A stretch of 19,745 nucleotides of DNA from an uncultured Coprococcus sp. (lineage in GTDB: Bacteria > Bacillota_A > Clostridia > Lachnospirales > Lachnospiraceae). Both the position numbers and the translations under genes were made by a program. The DNA lies in assembly GCA_900767685.1 (NCBI GenBank), contig CAAGAB010000107.1, forward strand, positions 1 through 19,745. Direction: 5' to 3'. The notes beneath the pieces are model-generated. The model did no database searches and was not told where the DNA came from. It saw only the letters and a list, made by a program, of their open reading frames with translations. Positions 7,901-14,789 of this stretch are shown in pieces; within the stretch, counting starts at the first letter, position 1, and each line of letters starts with the position of its first letter.

Positions 7901-8826
7901 TCAGGGTGAAGGATGGCTTTACGGGAACCATAGTGCTACAGAATGCCAGCTTTTCAAGTGACAGGAATGTGCCAAGCATAGACTGCGGTGAGAATACTGA
8001 CATCCACATACTCCTCGAAGGCAAGAATACATGTAAGGGTGGGGGCATAAAGATCCCAGAGTCATCCAGAGTTACATTTGCCGGCAGTGGAGATATGAAA
8101 GTTCAGGTGAACAGCAGTGCATATTACGGCATTGGAAATGATGTGGAGTCAAAGCATGGAATCATACGATTCAAGCAGGATGGAGCGATATCCATAGATG
8201 TAAACGGAGTAAATGGAACAGCCATAGGTGCCGGAAAAGGCGGACAGCTCCGTATAGAGAAAGGAAGATACGACATTTGCGTGAATGGTGAAAATGGCGT
8301 TGCTGTGGGAAGTATCGACAGTCCGGTTGACTTGAAACTTCTCCAGTGTGACATGGACATACAGTTTGACGCTGCAAATGGTGTCGCTATAGGATCGGTG
8401 AATGAGCATGCTGACATAAAGATAAGAAACACTTCCATAGCACTCAGAGGATCAGGCAGACGTTATGTGGCCGTGGGTACACTGGACGGTGATGGCAGCA
8501 GAGTTGATATATGCAGAGCGCATATAGATATGAGCCTTAAGGGCGATTCGTGTATAGGGATAGGCTCGGATCATGGAAAGGCAGAGACCATAATAGAGGA
8601 TGCCAATACAAGGATAACAGTTCTGGGTGAGCAGTGCTTTGCCATAGGCAGCAGAGATGGAAGGGGAATCCTGTCCAGTGCAAATGCCGATCTGAATATC
8701 AGTGTAAAGAATGGGATCAACGTAGATGTGGCGGCGACCGAGGAGGATATAAGTCTCATAAACGGACGATACATGTTCATGCTCAACAACAGAAGTATTG
8801 AGCGCAAGGTGATAGAGAAATATTAA
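4999..8826 (+). CDS. LacI-fold sensor / degenerate GGDEF / EAL phosphodiesterase with C-terminal beta-helix-like repeats
   Basis: Predicted cytoplasmic c-di-GMP signalling protein of 1275 aa with no signal peptide, no membrane span and no helix-turn-helix. Order: LacI-type periplasmic-binding fold (about 10-295, with the YKNIYFLNG, RLAGYLDGM and ANDCMAIG blocks and ending in GSCGC); a GAF-like region (310-480); GGDEF domain (490-640) whose signature reads RMGNDEF (564-568), so the second Gly is Asn and cyclase activity is doubtful; EAL domain (660-905) with EALMR at 690, FINS, EFTE, IDDYGSGYS, VKID, AEGVET and LIQGY all present, so phosphodiesterase activity is likely. Residues 920-1275 carry seven copies of an IG/VG motif at Gly 1046, 1077, 1104, 1132, 1160, 1189 and 1217, spaced about 28 residues, which suggests a right-handed beta-helix. 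The start could also be the ATG at 5014, where GGGA gives better spacing. It is probably monocistronic. Confidence 0.9.
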   Translation: MGMIKMHNRKRICVISAQVDENTQNRFMQGLMKRAYDLDYDVCVFSMFLKYQDSTYREVGDSNIYNLINFDIFDAVVLCQDTLQTPGLVEKLEKRLQSEFSDGVVLVVDKENKIYPSVIMDHYTPIVKLVDHLVDKHGYKNIYFLNGLKGHIHSKQRLAGYLDGMKAHGLNVTDDMIYYGTYWYDSGDYMVDELVKDMENLPEAIVCANDCMAIGVCTAFDKHGIRVPEDIAVVGYDSMEDGRNSPVPITSADIPAEDCGHYCVDYIDAKLNNRDVPEFHTNVELYIGGSCGCEGWEKETVRTRREKWETALSATGYYSCFNNMMDDLVAQTDAESFFNTVSEYIYQIRPFQEFHICMNDYWRNPEIMTGDEALRYGYTDQVYRIIKCGPEEQDADTVVRYDDVFESSMLLPELYEDRDYPTSYIFTPLYFQDRSFGYTVINYGREPRVFEEVYRSWIKTVARDIESFARYAGAAVLLKKLEAEQIRDGLTGLYNYRGFMTRAIEMINQSESASQEILVIAFDLKNMHKINSKFGREEGDKFISYAAQAVNEILEKGEIAMRMGNDEFVIASITDTLDENRGEFVVKELKTKLGEINSVKEDGIEIGIYYVCEKVAVSNSSDLKNLINDVVNKKNHIKEKNLANGRKKMELTNKDIERDEQVAMILDKNLLTYHFQPIVSARDGSIYAYEALMRVFAPVRLSPPELLESAERLERLYDVEKLTLFNVVEIVDANPEMFKGKKVFINSMPGHMLTQEDRKIFLTKVKHLKCAGIVIEFTEGDELSDAELDELKMFLRGNGMEIAIDDYGSGYSNVNNLLRYMPEYVKIDRMLLSGIDSDPHRQHFVNDIIEFTSDNGIMALAEGVETTKEMKTVIQLGADLIQGYYTAHPNAEVVQLISPQVVNEIVQYNEGVSDVTDRHVFVMEHTRSASLMKIENKGYTSIVVAQKAGGDNTVRIVGAHGYNSDISLRVKDGFTGTIVLQNASFSSDRNVPSIDCGENTDIHILLEGKNTCKGGGIKIPESSRVTFAGSGDMKVQVNSSAYYGIGNDVESKHGIIRFKQDGAISIDVNGVNGTAIGAGKGGQLRIEKGRYDICVNGENGVAVGSIDSPVDLKLLQCDMDIQFDAANGVAIGSVNEHADIKIRNTSIALRGSGRRYVAVGTLDGDGSRVDICRAHIDMSLKGDSCIGIGSDHGKAETIIEDANTRITVLGEQCFAIGSRDGRGILSSANADLNISVKNGINVDVAATEEDISLINGRYMFMLNNRSIERKVIEKY

Positions 8827-8856
8827 ATAATAACAGATAAATAAGCGAAAATGTAT

Positions 8857-8900
8857 TATAATGCAGATGGCACCATGAAGATCATAGATGTCATCTGCAT
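8857..8900 (+). promoter_or_regulatory. metY promoter -10 and overlapping hairpin
   Basis: TATAAT at 8857-8862 lies 72 bp before metY, without a clear -35. A 9-bp inverted repeat (ATGCAGATG 8861-8869 and CATCTGCAT 8892-8900, 22-nt loop) begins inside the -10 and would cover the transcription start. It may be an operator or a leader hairpin. The leader is too short for a known methionine riboswitch. Confidence 0.45.
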
Positions 8901-8934
8901 TGTGCGTAAAGGAAAAAAGGAGGTAAATTGAAAA

Positions 8935-10209
8935 ATGGAAAGGGAGACAATGTGTATACAGGCTGGATATCAGCCAAAAAATGGAGAGTCAAGAATGATA
9001 CCTATCGTACAGAGCACAACGTTCAAGTACGATACAAGCGAGGATATGGGAAAACTGTTCGATCTCGAGGCGAGCGGATATTTCTATACAAGACTTGCCA
9101 ATCCGACAAATGATTATGTGGCAGCAAAGATCTGCGCTCTCGAGGGCGGCTCGGCGGCTGTACTCACATCATCGGGTCAGGCAGCAACGTTCTTTTCAGT
9201 ATTTAATATAGCGGGCGCAGGAGATCACGTGGTGGCATCTTCAACCATATATGGAGGAAGCTTTAACCTGTTTGCAGTAACGATGAAACGAATGGGAATA
9301 GAATTCACATTTGTGGACCCGGACTGCTCGGACGAGGAGCTTGAGGCTGCGTTCAGACCGAACACCAAGGCAGTATTTGGCGAGACGATAGCCAATCCGG
9401 CACTCATAGTATTTGATATAGAGAGATTTGCAAATGCAGCCCATGCACATGGAGTTCCGCTCATCATAGACAATACATTTGCAACACCTATCAACTGCAG
9501 ACCTATAGAATGGGGAGCAGATATAGTCACACATTCCACAACAAAATACATGGATGGCCATGATGCCACAGTGGGCGGCGCCATCATAGATTCAGGAAAG
9601 TTTGACTGGATGGCACATGCGGACAAATTCCCGGGACTTACCACTCCTGATGAGTCCTATCACGGAATAGTGTACGCTGAGAAATTTGGCAAAGAGGGTG
9701 CTTACATCAACAAGATTGTCGCACAGCTGATGCGAGATCTCGGTCCGATTCCGGCTCCAATGAATTCGTATATGCTCAACCTTGGACTTGAGTCACTTCA
9801 TGTCCGTATGCCTAGACACTGCGAGAATGCTCTGGCAGTTGCACAGTTCCTGGAGCAGCATGAGAAGATCGCATGGGTAAACTATCCTGGACTTCCAGGC
9901 AACAAATATTATGAGAGAGCAAAGAAGTACATGCCTGATGGAACCTGTGGCGTAGTATCATTTGGTGTAAAGGGCGGCAGAAGCGCAGCTGAGAAGTTCA
10001 TGAAGGGACTCAAGGTGGCAATGATAGCAACACACGTTGCAGATGCACACACATGCGTGCTTCACCCGGCGTCGGCTACACACAGACAGATGAATGATGA
10101 GGAGCTTCTGGCAGCAGGAGTAAGCCCTGATCTTGTGAGACTCTCAGTCGGCATCGAGAATGTGAAGGATATAATAGCAGATCTCGAAAATGCTCTGGCA
10201 GAAGTGTGA
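8935..10209 (+). CDS. metY: O-acetylhomoserine aminocarboxypropyltransferase / cysteine synthase
   Basis: PLP enzyme that makes homocysteine from O-acetylhomoserine and sulfide (direct sulfhydrylation in methionine synthesis). At 424 aa it has the usual length. Seen: the Cys/Met-metabolism PLP fold with SSGQAA (79-84), IIDNTFATP (177-185) and the PLP lysine Lys204 in THSTTKYMDGHDA; the substrate end GVVSFGVKGG and the LSVGIE terminal block are typical. The strong ribosome site AGGAGGT (8918-8924) is 10 nt before the ATG; a TTG at 8928 is out of frame. The next gene follows after 83 bp without a terminator, so they may share a transcript. Confidence 0.95.
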   Translation: MERETMCIQAGYQPKNGESRMIPIVQSTTFKYDTSEDMGKLFDLEASGYFYTRLANPTNDYVAAKICALEGGSAAVLTSSGQAATFFSVFNIAGAGDHVVASSTIYGGSFNLFAVTMKRMGIEFTFVDPDCSDEELEAAFRPNTKAVFGETIANPALIVFDIERFANAAHAHGVPLIIDNTFATPINCRPIEWGADIVTHSTTKYMDGHDATVGGAIIDSGKFDWMAHADKFPGLTTPDESYHGIVYAEKFGKEGAYINKIVAQLMRDLGPIPAPMNSYMLNLGLESLHVRMPRHCENALAVAQFLEQHEKIAWVNYPGLPGNKYYERAKKYMPDGTCGVVSFGVKGGRSAAEKFMKGLKVAMIATHVADAHTCVLHPASATHRQMNDEELLAAGVSPDLVRLSVGIENVKDIIADLENALAEV

Positions 10210-10292
10210 TTGCGGCGACGATGTATGATAGCAATGAATATAGTGACTATGTATGATAGAAGTGGCAAACGTGGGATAGCAAGGACAAATGT

Positions 10293-11273
10293 ATGAGAAT
10301 TATAGAGATTAGGGATCTGGCTGCCCAGGAACTTGATATATATGCAAGAATGTCTGAGAATCAGCTGGCTCACATATACGAGCCGGACATAGGTCTCTTC
10401 ATAGCTGAAAGTTCGAACGTCATCCAGCGTGCACTGAACGCTGGATATGAGCCTGTATCCATATTAATAGAAAAGAAACAGCTAGATAGATGGATGCAAA
10501 AAGAATCGGCATTGAAATCAGAGATGGAGTCTATGAGCGATCAGATAGATCTGCCTGCTGGAAATAATGGAGATCCGGCGGATGTGGTTTTAGAACATAT
10601 TATGGCGACTTGCCGCGATATCCCGGTGTACACTGCCGAGTACGATGAACTTACTAAGTTGACAGGGTTTGCACTTACCAGAGGGCTGTTGTGCGCCATG
10701 AGAAGAAGAGTGCTTCCATCGGCTGAAGAGGTGTGCCGTGATGCCCGTCGTATAGCGGTGCTTGAGAACGTGATGAACCCGACAAATGTTGGGGCAATAT
10801 TCAGGTCGGCGGCTGCTCTTGGCATGGATGCGGTTCTGCTCACCGGAGGCTGCAGTGATCCGCTGTACAGAAGATCGGCAAGGGTCAGCATGGGGACAGT
10901 GTTCCAGATTCCGTGGACATACATAGAAGATCTGACTGGAGATAATGTAGAGGTGGTGCCTCAATCTAAGTCTGGTGAATATCCAGATAACAAATTGGAC
11001 ATAGATAGACAGGGCGGAATAGAACGATTACACGCCATGGGATTTAAGACAGCTTCTATGGCTCTCCGAAATGATACTATAGATATCAATGATCCAAAGC
11101 TCAAGGGTGTTGAAAAGCTTGCGGTCATTCTTGGTACAGAGGGGGAAGGTCTCAAGACTTCAACCATTGATGCCAGTGACTTTACAATAAAGATACCTAT
11201 GTTCCACGGAGTAGATTCCCTGAACGTGGCTGCAGCAAGCGCAGTAGCATTCTGGGAGCTTGGCAAAAGATAA
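10293..11273 (+). CDS. SpoU/TrmH-family RNA 2'-O-methyltransferase
   Basis: SAM-dependent 2'-O-ribose methylase of tRNA or rRNA, with the SPOUT knot fold. 326 aa. An N-terminal substrate-binding part (about 10-130) precedes the three SpoU motifs: NPTNVGAIFRSA (motif 1, near residue 163), VILGTEGEGL (motif 2, near 277) and DSLNVAAASAVAF (motif 3, near 307). The exact RNA target cannot be read from sequence. The ribosome site AAGGA (10281-10285) is 7 nt before the ATG. A linker of about 30 residues between motifs 1 and 2, rich in charged residues (QSKSGEYPDNKLDIDRQG), is longer than in small family members. A strong terminator follows. Confidence 0.9.
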   Translation: MRIIEIRDLAAQELDIYARMSENQLAHIYEPDIGLFIAESSNVIQRALNAGYEPVSILIEKKQLDRWMQKESALKSEMESMSDQIDLPAGNNGDPADVVLEHIMATCRDIPVYTAEYDELTKLTGFALTRGLLCAMRRRVLPSAEEVCRDARRIAVLENVMNPTNVGAIFRSAAALGMDAVLLTGGCSDPLYRRSARVSMGTVFQIPWTYIEDLTGDNVEVVPQSKSGEYPDNKLDIDRQGGIERLHAMGFKTASMALRNDTIDINDPKLKGVEKLAVILGTEGEGLKTSTIDASDFTIKIPMFHGVDSLNVAAASAVAFWELGKR

Positions 11274-11296
11274 AGACTATATAATATGAAGAAATG

Positions 11297-11329
11297 CCCG
11301 GGGATACGTGATGCGTCCCCGGGAATTTT
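11297..11329 (+). terminator. Rho-independent terminator after the RNA methyltransferase
   Basis: 8-bp GC-rich stem CCCGGGGA (11297-11304) and TCCCCGGG (11316-11323) followed by AATTTTA. It lies between convergent genes and may also slow transcription from the minus-strand gene. Confidence 0.85.
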
Positions 11330-11357
11330 AGAGTAAAAAGAAAATACGATAATAATA

Positions 11358-12293
11358 TTATTTTGACTCTAACAGCTTCCGGAGCCTTGCAATCTCTTTG
11401 TTGGCATCATCAAGCTGTCTGGTTGTATCGCCAAGCTGTCTGGTTGTATCGCCAAGCTGTTTGTTGGCATCATCGAGTTTACGAGCGTTCTCGTCAATCT
11501 GCTTCTGCATCTCATCCATCATATAGTGTATCGTGTTCTCGTCAAGTATTTTAAGTGCATCTGAAAACATACTGATTACCTCCTCCGGTTGTTCAAGGTA
11601 ACTCGCCATATCCCGGCAGATACTTTCCATCTGCGGATAGTCGGAGACCAGTTCATCCAGTCTGTCTACCCTGTCTGTGGAGAGCAGGGCAAGCCAGCCA
11701 TTTAGGTCGTTAAGCTGCTTCTTGCCCTTAGAATAATAATTTTTTGCAAACACGTCAAGTGAAATGAGATAATAATCCTGCAGCAGCTCCATCTCGATTC
11801 CTGAGTCGAATTTTGTAGAGCCGAAGTGGACATAAGAGTTCTTGAGATTGTCAGCTTTCAGCTCTGCGGGGCTATTTTCAAATGTATAGACTTTCTTCAG
11901 ATCACTATAGGTAAATCCGGCTCCCTTTTGCCCCTTTACACGGGCGTACTGTCTGAGCAGAAGATCGGCAGAGTAACATGACATCCTCTGCCCTGGAAAT
12001 AGATATGAAATCTTCTGAATCTCAACATTAGCAATAGAGCCATCCTCCAGCTCAACGATGATGTCCATTATGAGAAGAGATGTTCCCTGAAGCAGGCTTT
12101 CTTCCTGAGACAGGACACTTTTTATCTTCACCTTCCGGCTTAGTATGCTGCTTATGAATCCCTCCAGACGTTCCGGGTGAATATCCGGATTGAACATCTT
12201 CTTGAAGAAGGGATCGTATGTAAGTGGCAGAGTTTTGGTTCCGCTTAAGAAATCTGATATCCCGACTCTATCATCGCTCAAAGTCCTCGTCAA
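11358..12293 (-). CDS. Rpn-like PD-(D/E)XK nuclease family transposase with coiled-coil tail
   Basis: Member of the Rpn/PDDEXK_2 group of recombination-promoting nucleases often annotated as transposases. 311 aa. Seen: LPLTYDPFFKKMFN (22-35) at the start of the domain, then the catalytic core with Asp77 (MDIIVELEDG) and the Glu91-x-Gln93 pair (NVEIQK), followed by the QRMSCYSADLLLRQY helix of the family. Residues about 265-311 form a heptad coiled coil (KLDDANKQLGDTTRQLGDTT) encoded by 21-bp tandem repeats. The frame opens after a stop with TTG at 12293 and no good ribosome site; the only upstream alternatives are few, and the first ATG (residue 33) lies inside the domain. The start is therefore uncertain and expression may be weak. 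Confidence 0.85.
   Translation of the reverse strand: MTRTLSDDRVGISDFLSGTKTLPLTYDPFFKKMFNPDIHPERLEGFISSILSRKVKIKSVLSQEESLLQGTSLLIMDIIVELEDGSIANVEIQKISYLFPGQRMSCYSADLLLRQYARVKGQKGAGFTYSDLKKVYTFENSPAELKADNLKNSYVHFGSTKFDSGIEMELLQDYYLISLDVFAKNYYSKGKKQLNDLNGWLALLSTDRVDRLDELVSDYPQMESICRDMASYLEQPEEVISMFSDALKILDENTIHYMMDEMQKQIDENARKLDDANKQLGDTTRQLGDTTRQLDDANKEIARLRKLLESK
11390..11473 (-). repeat. 21-bp tandem repeats encoding coiled-coil heptads
   Basis: Two identical 21-bp units (11411-11431 and 11432-11452) are flanked on each side by a variant unit sharing TTGTTGGCATCAT. Each unit adds one heptad (DTTRQLG or DDANKQL) to the nuclease tail, so copy number can change without breaking the frame. Confidence 0.85.
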
Positions 12294-12299
12294 TAGGTT

Positions 12300-12323
12300 C
12301 GGTCAAAGTCGCGCATTTGACCG
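12300..12323. promoter_or_regulatory. Inverted repeat upstream of the nuclease gene
   Basis: CGGTCAAA (12300-12307) and TTTGACCG (12316-12323) form an 8+8+8 dyad ending 7 bp before the TTG start of the minus-strand nuclease. In the mRNA it would form a hairpin next to the start; as DNA it could be an operator. Confidence 0.4.
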
Positions 12324-12527
12324 GATCGTCCAAAAAGTTAATAAAAATCAGCGTACTTATAACGTGTAGAGATGGGAGATAGCACGGGTAAACAGATATG
12401 TAGTGATCAAAAATGCGCGCGGTGTATCCGGAAAGTTAAAACACACTATGTTATCGAACGAAATCTTAACGGAAATTAATATTTGATCCGGAGACGATTG
12501 CATGTCTGCAAAAATACATACGAAGCC

Positions 12528-12621
12528 GCCATTTCATAAGAGCGTGAATCAATATAGTACGGTACTCATAACACTACCGACATTTACGATACTGCCACCT
12601 CATAAGAGAGTGAATTAATAT
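12528..12621. repeat. Pair of 28-bp imperfect direct repeats, 66 bp apart
   Basis: Copies at 12528-12555 and 12594-12621 match at 24 of 28 positions, sharing the core CATAAGAG-GTGAAT-AATAT. They lie in the 464-bp gap between the divergent nuclease and pseudophosphatase genes, upstream of the latter's promoter. I see no gene in this gap; apart from these repeats, the dyad at 12300 and the promoter, nothing else stands out. Confidence 0.6.
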
Positions 12622-12677
12622 GTCGAAAAAATGCATCTCAAAAATGGCATAACATTGGACACAATACATAGAAGATA

Positions 12678-12686
12678 TGTTATAAT
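12678..12686 (+). promoter_or_regulatory. Extended -10 promoter of the pseudophosphatase gene
   Basis: TGTTATAAT is an exact TGnTATAAT element 72 bp before the start codon at 12758. A TTGGAC at 12655-12660 is the only -35-like hexamer, at a long 20-bp spacing. Confidence 0.6.
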
Positions 12687-12723
12687 GAAAAACGGTTATA
12701 AGATTCCGAGAGAGGTGATACTC

Positions 12724-12804
12724 ATGGGTCTATATTTTCACAAGGAGGACAGGATAGATGTTTTATGCGATTTCAGGATTGAATGGAGATTACGAGGCTT
12801 ATAA
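12724..12804 (+). CDS. Possible 26-residue overlapping upstream ORF
   Basis: ATG at 12724 follows a good ribosome site (GAGAGGTGAT, about 12709-12718) and opens a 26-codon frame (MGLYFHKEDRIDVLCDFRIE...) that runs through the ribosome site and start codon of the phosphatase homologue in another frame, ending 47 nt inside it. It may be a leader peptide coupling or limiting translation of the main gene. The product is not recognised. Confidence 0.35.
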   Translation: MGLYFHKEDRIDVLCDFRIEWRLRGL

Positions 12805-13501
12805 GAGAGCCCTCAAGAAACTGAAATTTCAGAATCTTGATGATATAAAAGAAGAGGACATAATGAACGAGGAAGCAGTCATAAGCACCCTGGAGGGCGA
12901 GGATGTATTATATGTGGTGGGCAACATCATCGGAGCAGGCGGTGGTTCCATCAAGATACTTCAGGATATGATGAGCAGAGATAATATCATAGCGGTGGTT
13001 GGAGAGAATGAGTACAAGGTAGAGACATCACTCAAGGCTCTGGATGATCACATCAGGAATACCGGAAGTGTTCCTCCACAGGCGATAATGGACAGGATCA
13101 CATCCATGCTCGGCGATGAGCTCAAGGGAGTTGTGGCAGAATTTGTGGAGCTCGACGATGACGAGCGAGAAGACATAGTGGACTATCTCGATGAGATTTC
13201 AGAGGATGCCTTCCTTGAGGTCATGATGGCAAGAAAGAAATTTGTCCTTGTGAATGCCGGAATTAAAGGATTTAAGCCTGATAAGGCTTTGGACGACTAC
13301 GACATAGAAGACTTTGTGACGGAGCCGGCTGATCTGAACAAGACCTATTATAGTGACAGAACATTGGTGGTTGGCAGCGTACCGACACCAGAGGGCAAGA
13401 TCGTAAAGCAGAATAACAATGTAGCGATAGATTGCGGCTGCGGCAGAGGTGGACAGCTAGGAATCTACTGCCTGAACAATGGCAAAGAGTTATACGTGTA
13501 A
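12758..13501 (+). CDS. PPP-type metallophosphatase homologue lacking all metal-binding motifs (predicted pseudophosphatase)
   Basis: 247 aa, aligning along its whole length with bacterial PrpA/ApaH-like calcineurin phosphatases. The expected motifs are recognisable but altered: DLHGD is GLNGD (7-11), GDxxDRG is GNIIGAG (55-61), GNHE is GENE (82-85), HAG is NAG (166-168) and GHTPT is GSVPT (206-210). All Asp and His metal ligands in these motifs and the catalytic His and Arg are lost, yet structural blocks such as PIKILQDMM-like SIKILQDMM, FVLVNAG, the IDCGCGRGGQLG C-terminal strand and the frame itself are intact. This points to selection for a non-enzymatic role such as binding a phosphoprotein or partner, not to decay. 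The ribosome site AAGGAGG (12742-12748) is 9 nt before the ATG. It has its own promoter and terminator, so it is probably monocistronic. Confidence 0.88.
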   Translation: MFYAISGLNGDYEAYKRALKKLKFQNLDDIKEEDIMNEEAVISTLEGEDVLYVVGNIIGAGGGSIKILQDMMSRDNIIAVVGENEYKVETSLKALDDHIRNTGSVPPQAIMDRITSMLGDELKGVVAEFVELDDDEREDIVDYLDEISEDAFLEVMMARKKFVLVNAGIKGFKPDKALDDYDIEDFVTEPADLNKTYYSDRTLVVGSVPTPEGKIVKQNNNVAIDCGCGRGGQLGIYCLNNGKELYV

Positions 13502-13518
13502 AAGCAGACATACAGATA

Positions 13519-13580
13519 CCGGACAGCGAAACCATATGGATATGAGGAATACATATATGGCGGATACTGTCCGGTTTTTG
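13519..13580 (+). terminator. Rho-independent terminator after the pseudophosphatase
   Basis: Stem ACCGGACAG (13519-13527) with CTGTCCGGT (13568-13576) followed by TTTTT. The 40-nt loop has an inner CCATAT/ATATGG stem (13533-13538 with 13556-13561), making a long two-part hairpin. Confidence 0.75.
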
Positions 13581-13852
13581 TGTTATGAATGGGACTGGCA
13601 GATACCGAAACCGGCTGGTATCGAAGCCAGATGATACCGAAACTAGCTGACAAAGAAGCTGATTGATACTGCATAAGCTTCTAACGATCATAATACCGAT
13701 CATAATACGAATAGTGTATATTTGCGGCAAATACTTATTTTTAGACGCTTATATGAGGGAAATAGACAATACGAAACGACGTATTATACAAAGTGTATAT
13801 ATTGTTCGCTTTGAAGTGGATTTTTTTGGTAATAAATTCACAGAATTTAAAA
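13581..13852. other. Intergenic region with short direct repeats before the polysaccharide operon
   Basis: No gene is seen here. There is a perfect 12-bp tandem duplication CGATCATAATAC (13686-13697 and 13698-13709) and two copies of GATACCGAAAC (13602-13612 and 13634-13644). A second weak promoter-like pair, TAGACA (13763-13768) with TATACA (13785-13790) at 16 bp, is possible. Confidence 0.5.
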
Positions 13853-13881
13853 TTGAAAAAATGTGTCGAATTTGTTACATT
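13853..13881 (+). promoter_or_regulatory. Promoter of the polysaccharide operon
   Basis: TTGAAA (13853-13858) and TACATT (13876-13881) are separated by exactly 17 bp, 25 bp before the start codon of cpsB. Transcription would start near 13888, just before the ribosome site. Confidence 0.55.
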
Positions 13882-13906
13882 AGTGGGTGAGAGCAGAGGA
13901 GAAAAT

Positions 13907-14632
13907 ATGAGTGTTATAGATTTTCATTCACATATATTGCCAGGAATAGATGATGGAAGCAGGAATGTAGAGACATCTATGGCGATGCTCAGGATGTGCA
14001 GAGAGCATGGCGTGGACATCATGGTGGCTACGCCGCATTTCTATGCGGATTCCAACAGGGTAGAGAGATTTGTTGAGAACAGACAGAATGCCTACGATCA
14101 GGTCATGAGCCGGATCGTGGCTGAGAATGCGGATGTACCGCAGATCATAATGGGAGCAGAGGTGGCCTTTTTTGACGGTATCAGCCGTGCAGAGAGGGTG
14201 GACGCACTTACAATAGAAGGAACAGACATCATGTTGCTTGAAATGCCATTTGTGACATGGAGTGATTCGGTAGTGCATGAAGTAAGAGACTTGATAGAAA
14301 AAAGACATTTCCATATCATACTCGCTCATATAGAGCGATTCTTAAAGATACCAGGCAACAAATCTTATGTGGAGCAGGTACTGAGGCTTCCGGTTACGGT
14401 TCAGGTGAACGCAGAGACTCTGATGGATTTCAGGCAGAAAGGCCGGATGATAAAGATGTTCAGGAACGGAACGGCACACATAATAGGCAGTGATTGTCAC
14501 GGTATGCATCACAGGATGCCTAATTTATGGCTTGGCCGTGAAGTGCTTGACAAGAAACTAGGAGAAGATTTCTTGAAAAGTATGGACACGTACGGCGGAC
14601 GGCTTTTGGAAGAGCATCAGATCCACAATTGA
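13907..14632 (+). CDS. cpsB: CpsB/YwqE-type protein-tyrosine phosphatase (PHP fold)
   Basis: Metal-dependent phosphatase that removes phosphate from the CpsD tyrosine tail and so controls polysaccharide production. 241 aa, full length. Seen: DFHSHILPGIDDGS (5-18, metal His7 and His9), ATPHFY (41-46), the GAEV block (83-86), the LAHIERF block (139-145) and GSDCHG (194-199), which together form the PHP metal site. An upstream in-frame ATG at 13793 would add 38 residues overlapping the promoter; the ATG at 13907 has AGGAG (13897-13901) at 5 nt and the conserved N-terminus, so I choose it. It is the first gene of the operon leading to cpsC and cpsD. Confidence 0.93.
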   Translation: MSVIDFHSHILPGIDDGSRNVETSMAMLRMCREHGVDIMVATPHFYADSNRVERFVENRQNAYDQVMSRIVAENADVPQIIMGAEVAFFDGISRAERVDALTIEGTDIMLLEMPFVTWSDSVVHEVRDLIEKRHFHIILAHIERFLKIPGNKSYVEQVLRLPVTVQVNAETLMDFRQKGRMIKMFRNGTAHIIGSDCHGMHHRMPNLWLGREVLDKKLGEDFLKSMDTYGGRLLEEHQIHN

Positions 14633-14789
14633 TCACCAGGAATTCAGAAAACACAAAAAATACATAGAAAAAAATATATATAAAAGATACATATATATAG
14701 AAGATACACAGAAAGCGTAAGCGATGATCGAATACGTTACTTCTATATTAATTATATGGAATTATATGAAATTGTATGGAGGACAAAAT

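Noticed and set aside
8124..8438. Minus-strand frames over the beta-helix repeats of the EAL protein
   Set aside because: Periodic codons of the repeat domain keep the other strand free of stops; there is no start signal or homology.
8863..8934. SAM or methionine-type riboswitch before metY
   Set aside because: The leader is only about 65 nt with one simple hairpin; none of the conserved riboswitch cores can fit.
10221..10259. Direct repeat ATGTATGATAG (10221-10231, 10249-10259) between metY and the methyltransferase
   Set aside because: Short, low-complexity and without any link to a promoter or gene; likely chance or minor slippage.
13793..13906. Extended N-terminus of CpsB from the ATG at 13793
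   Set aside because: The extra residues overlap the promoter, lack a ribosome site and precede the conserved PHP start; the ATG at 13907 is much better.
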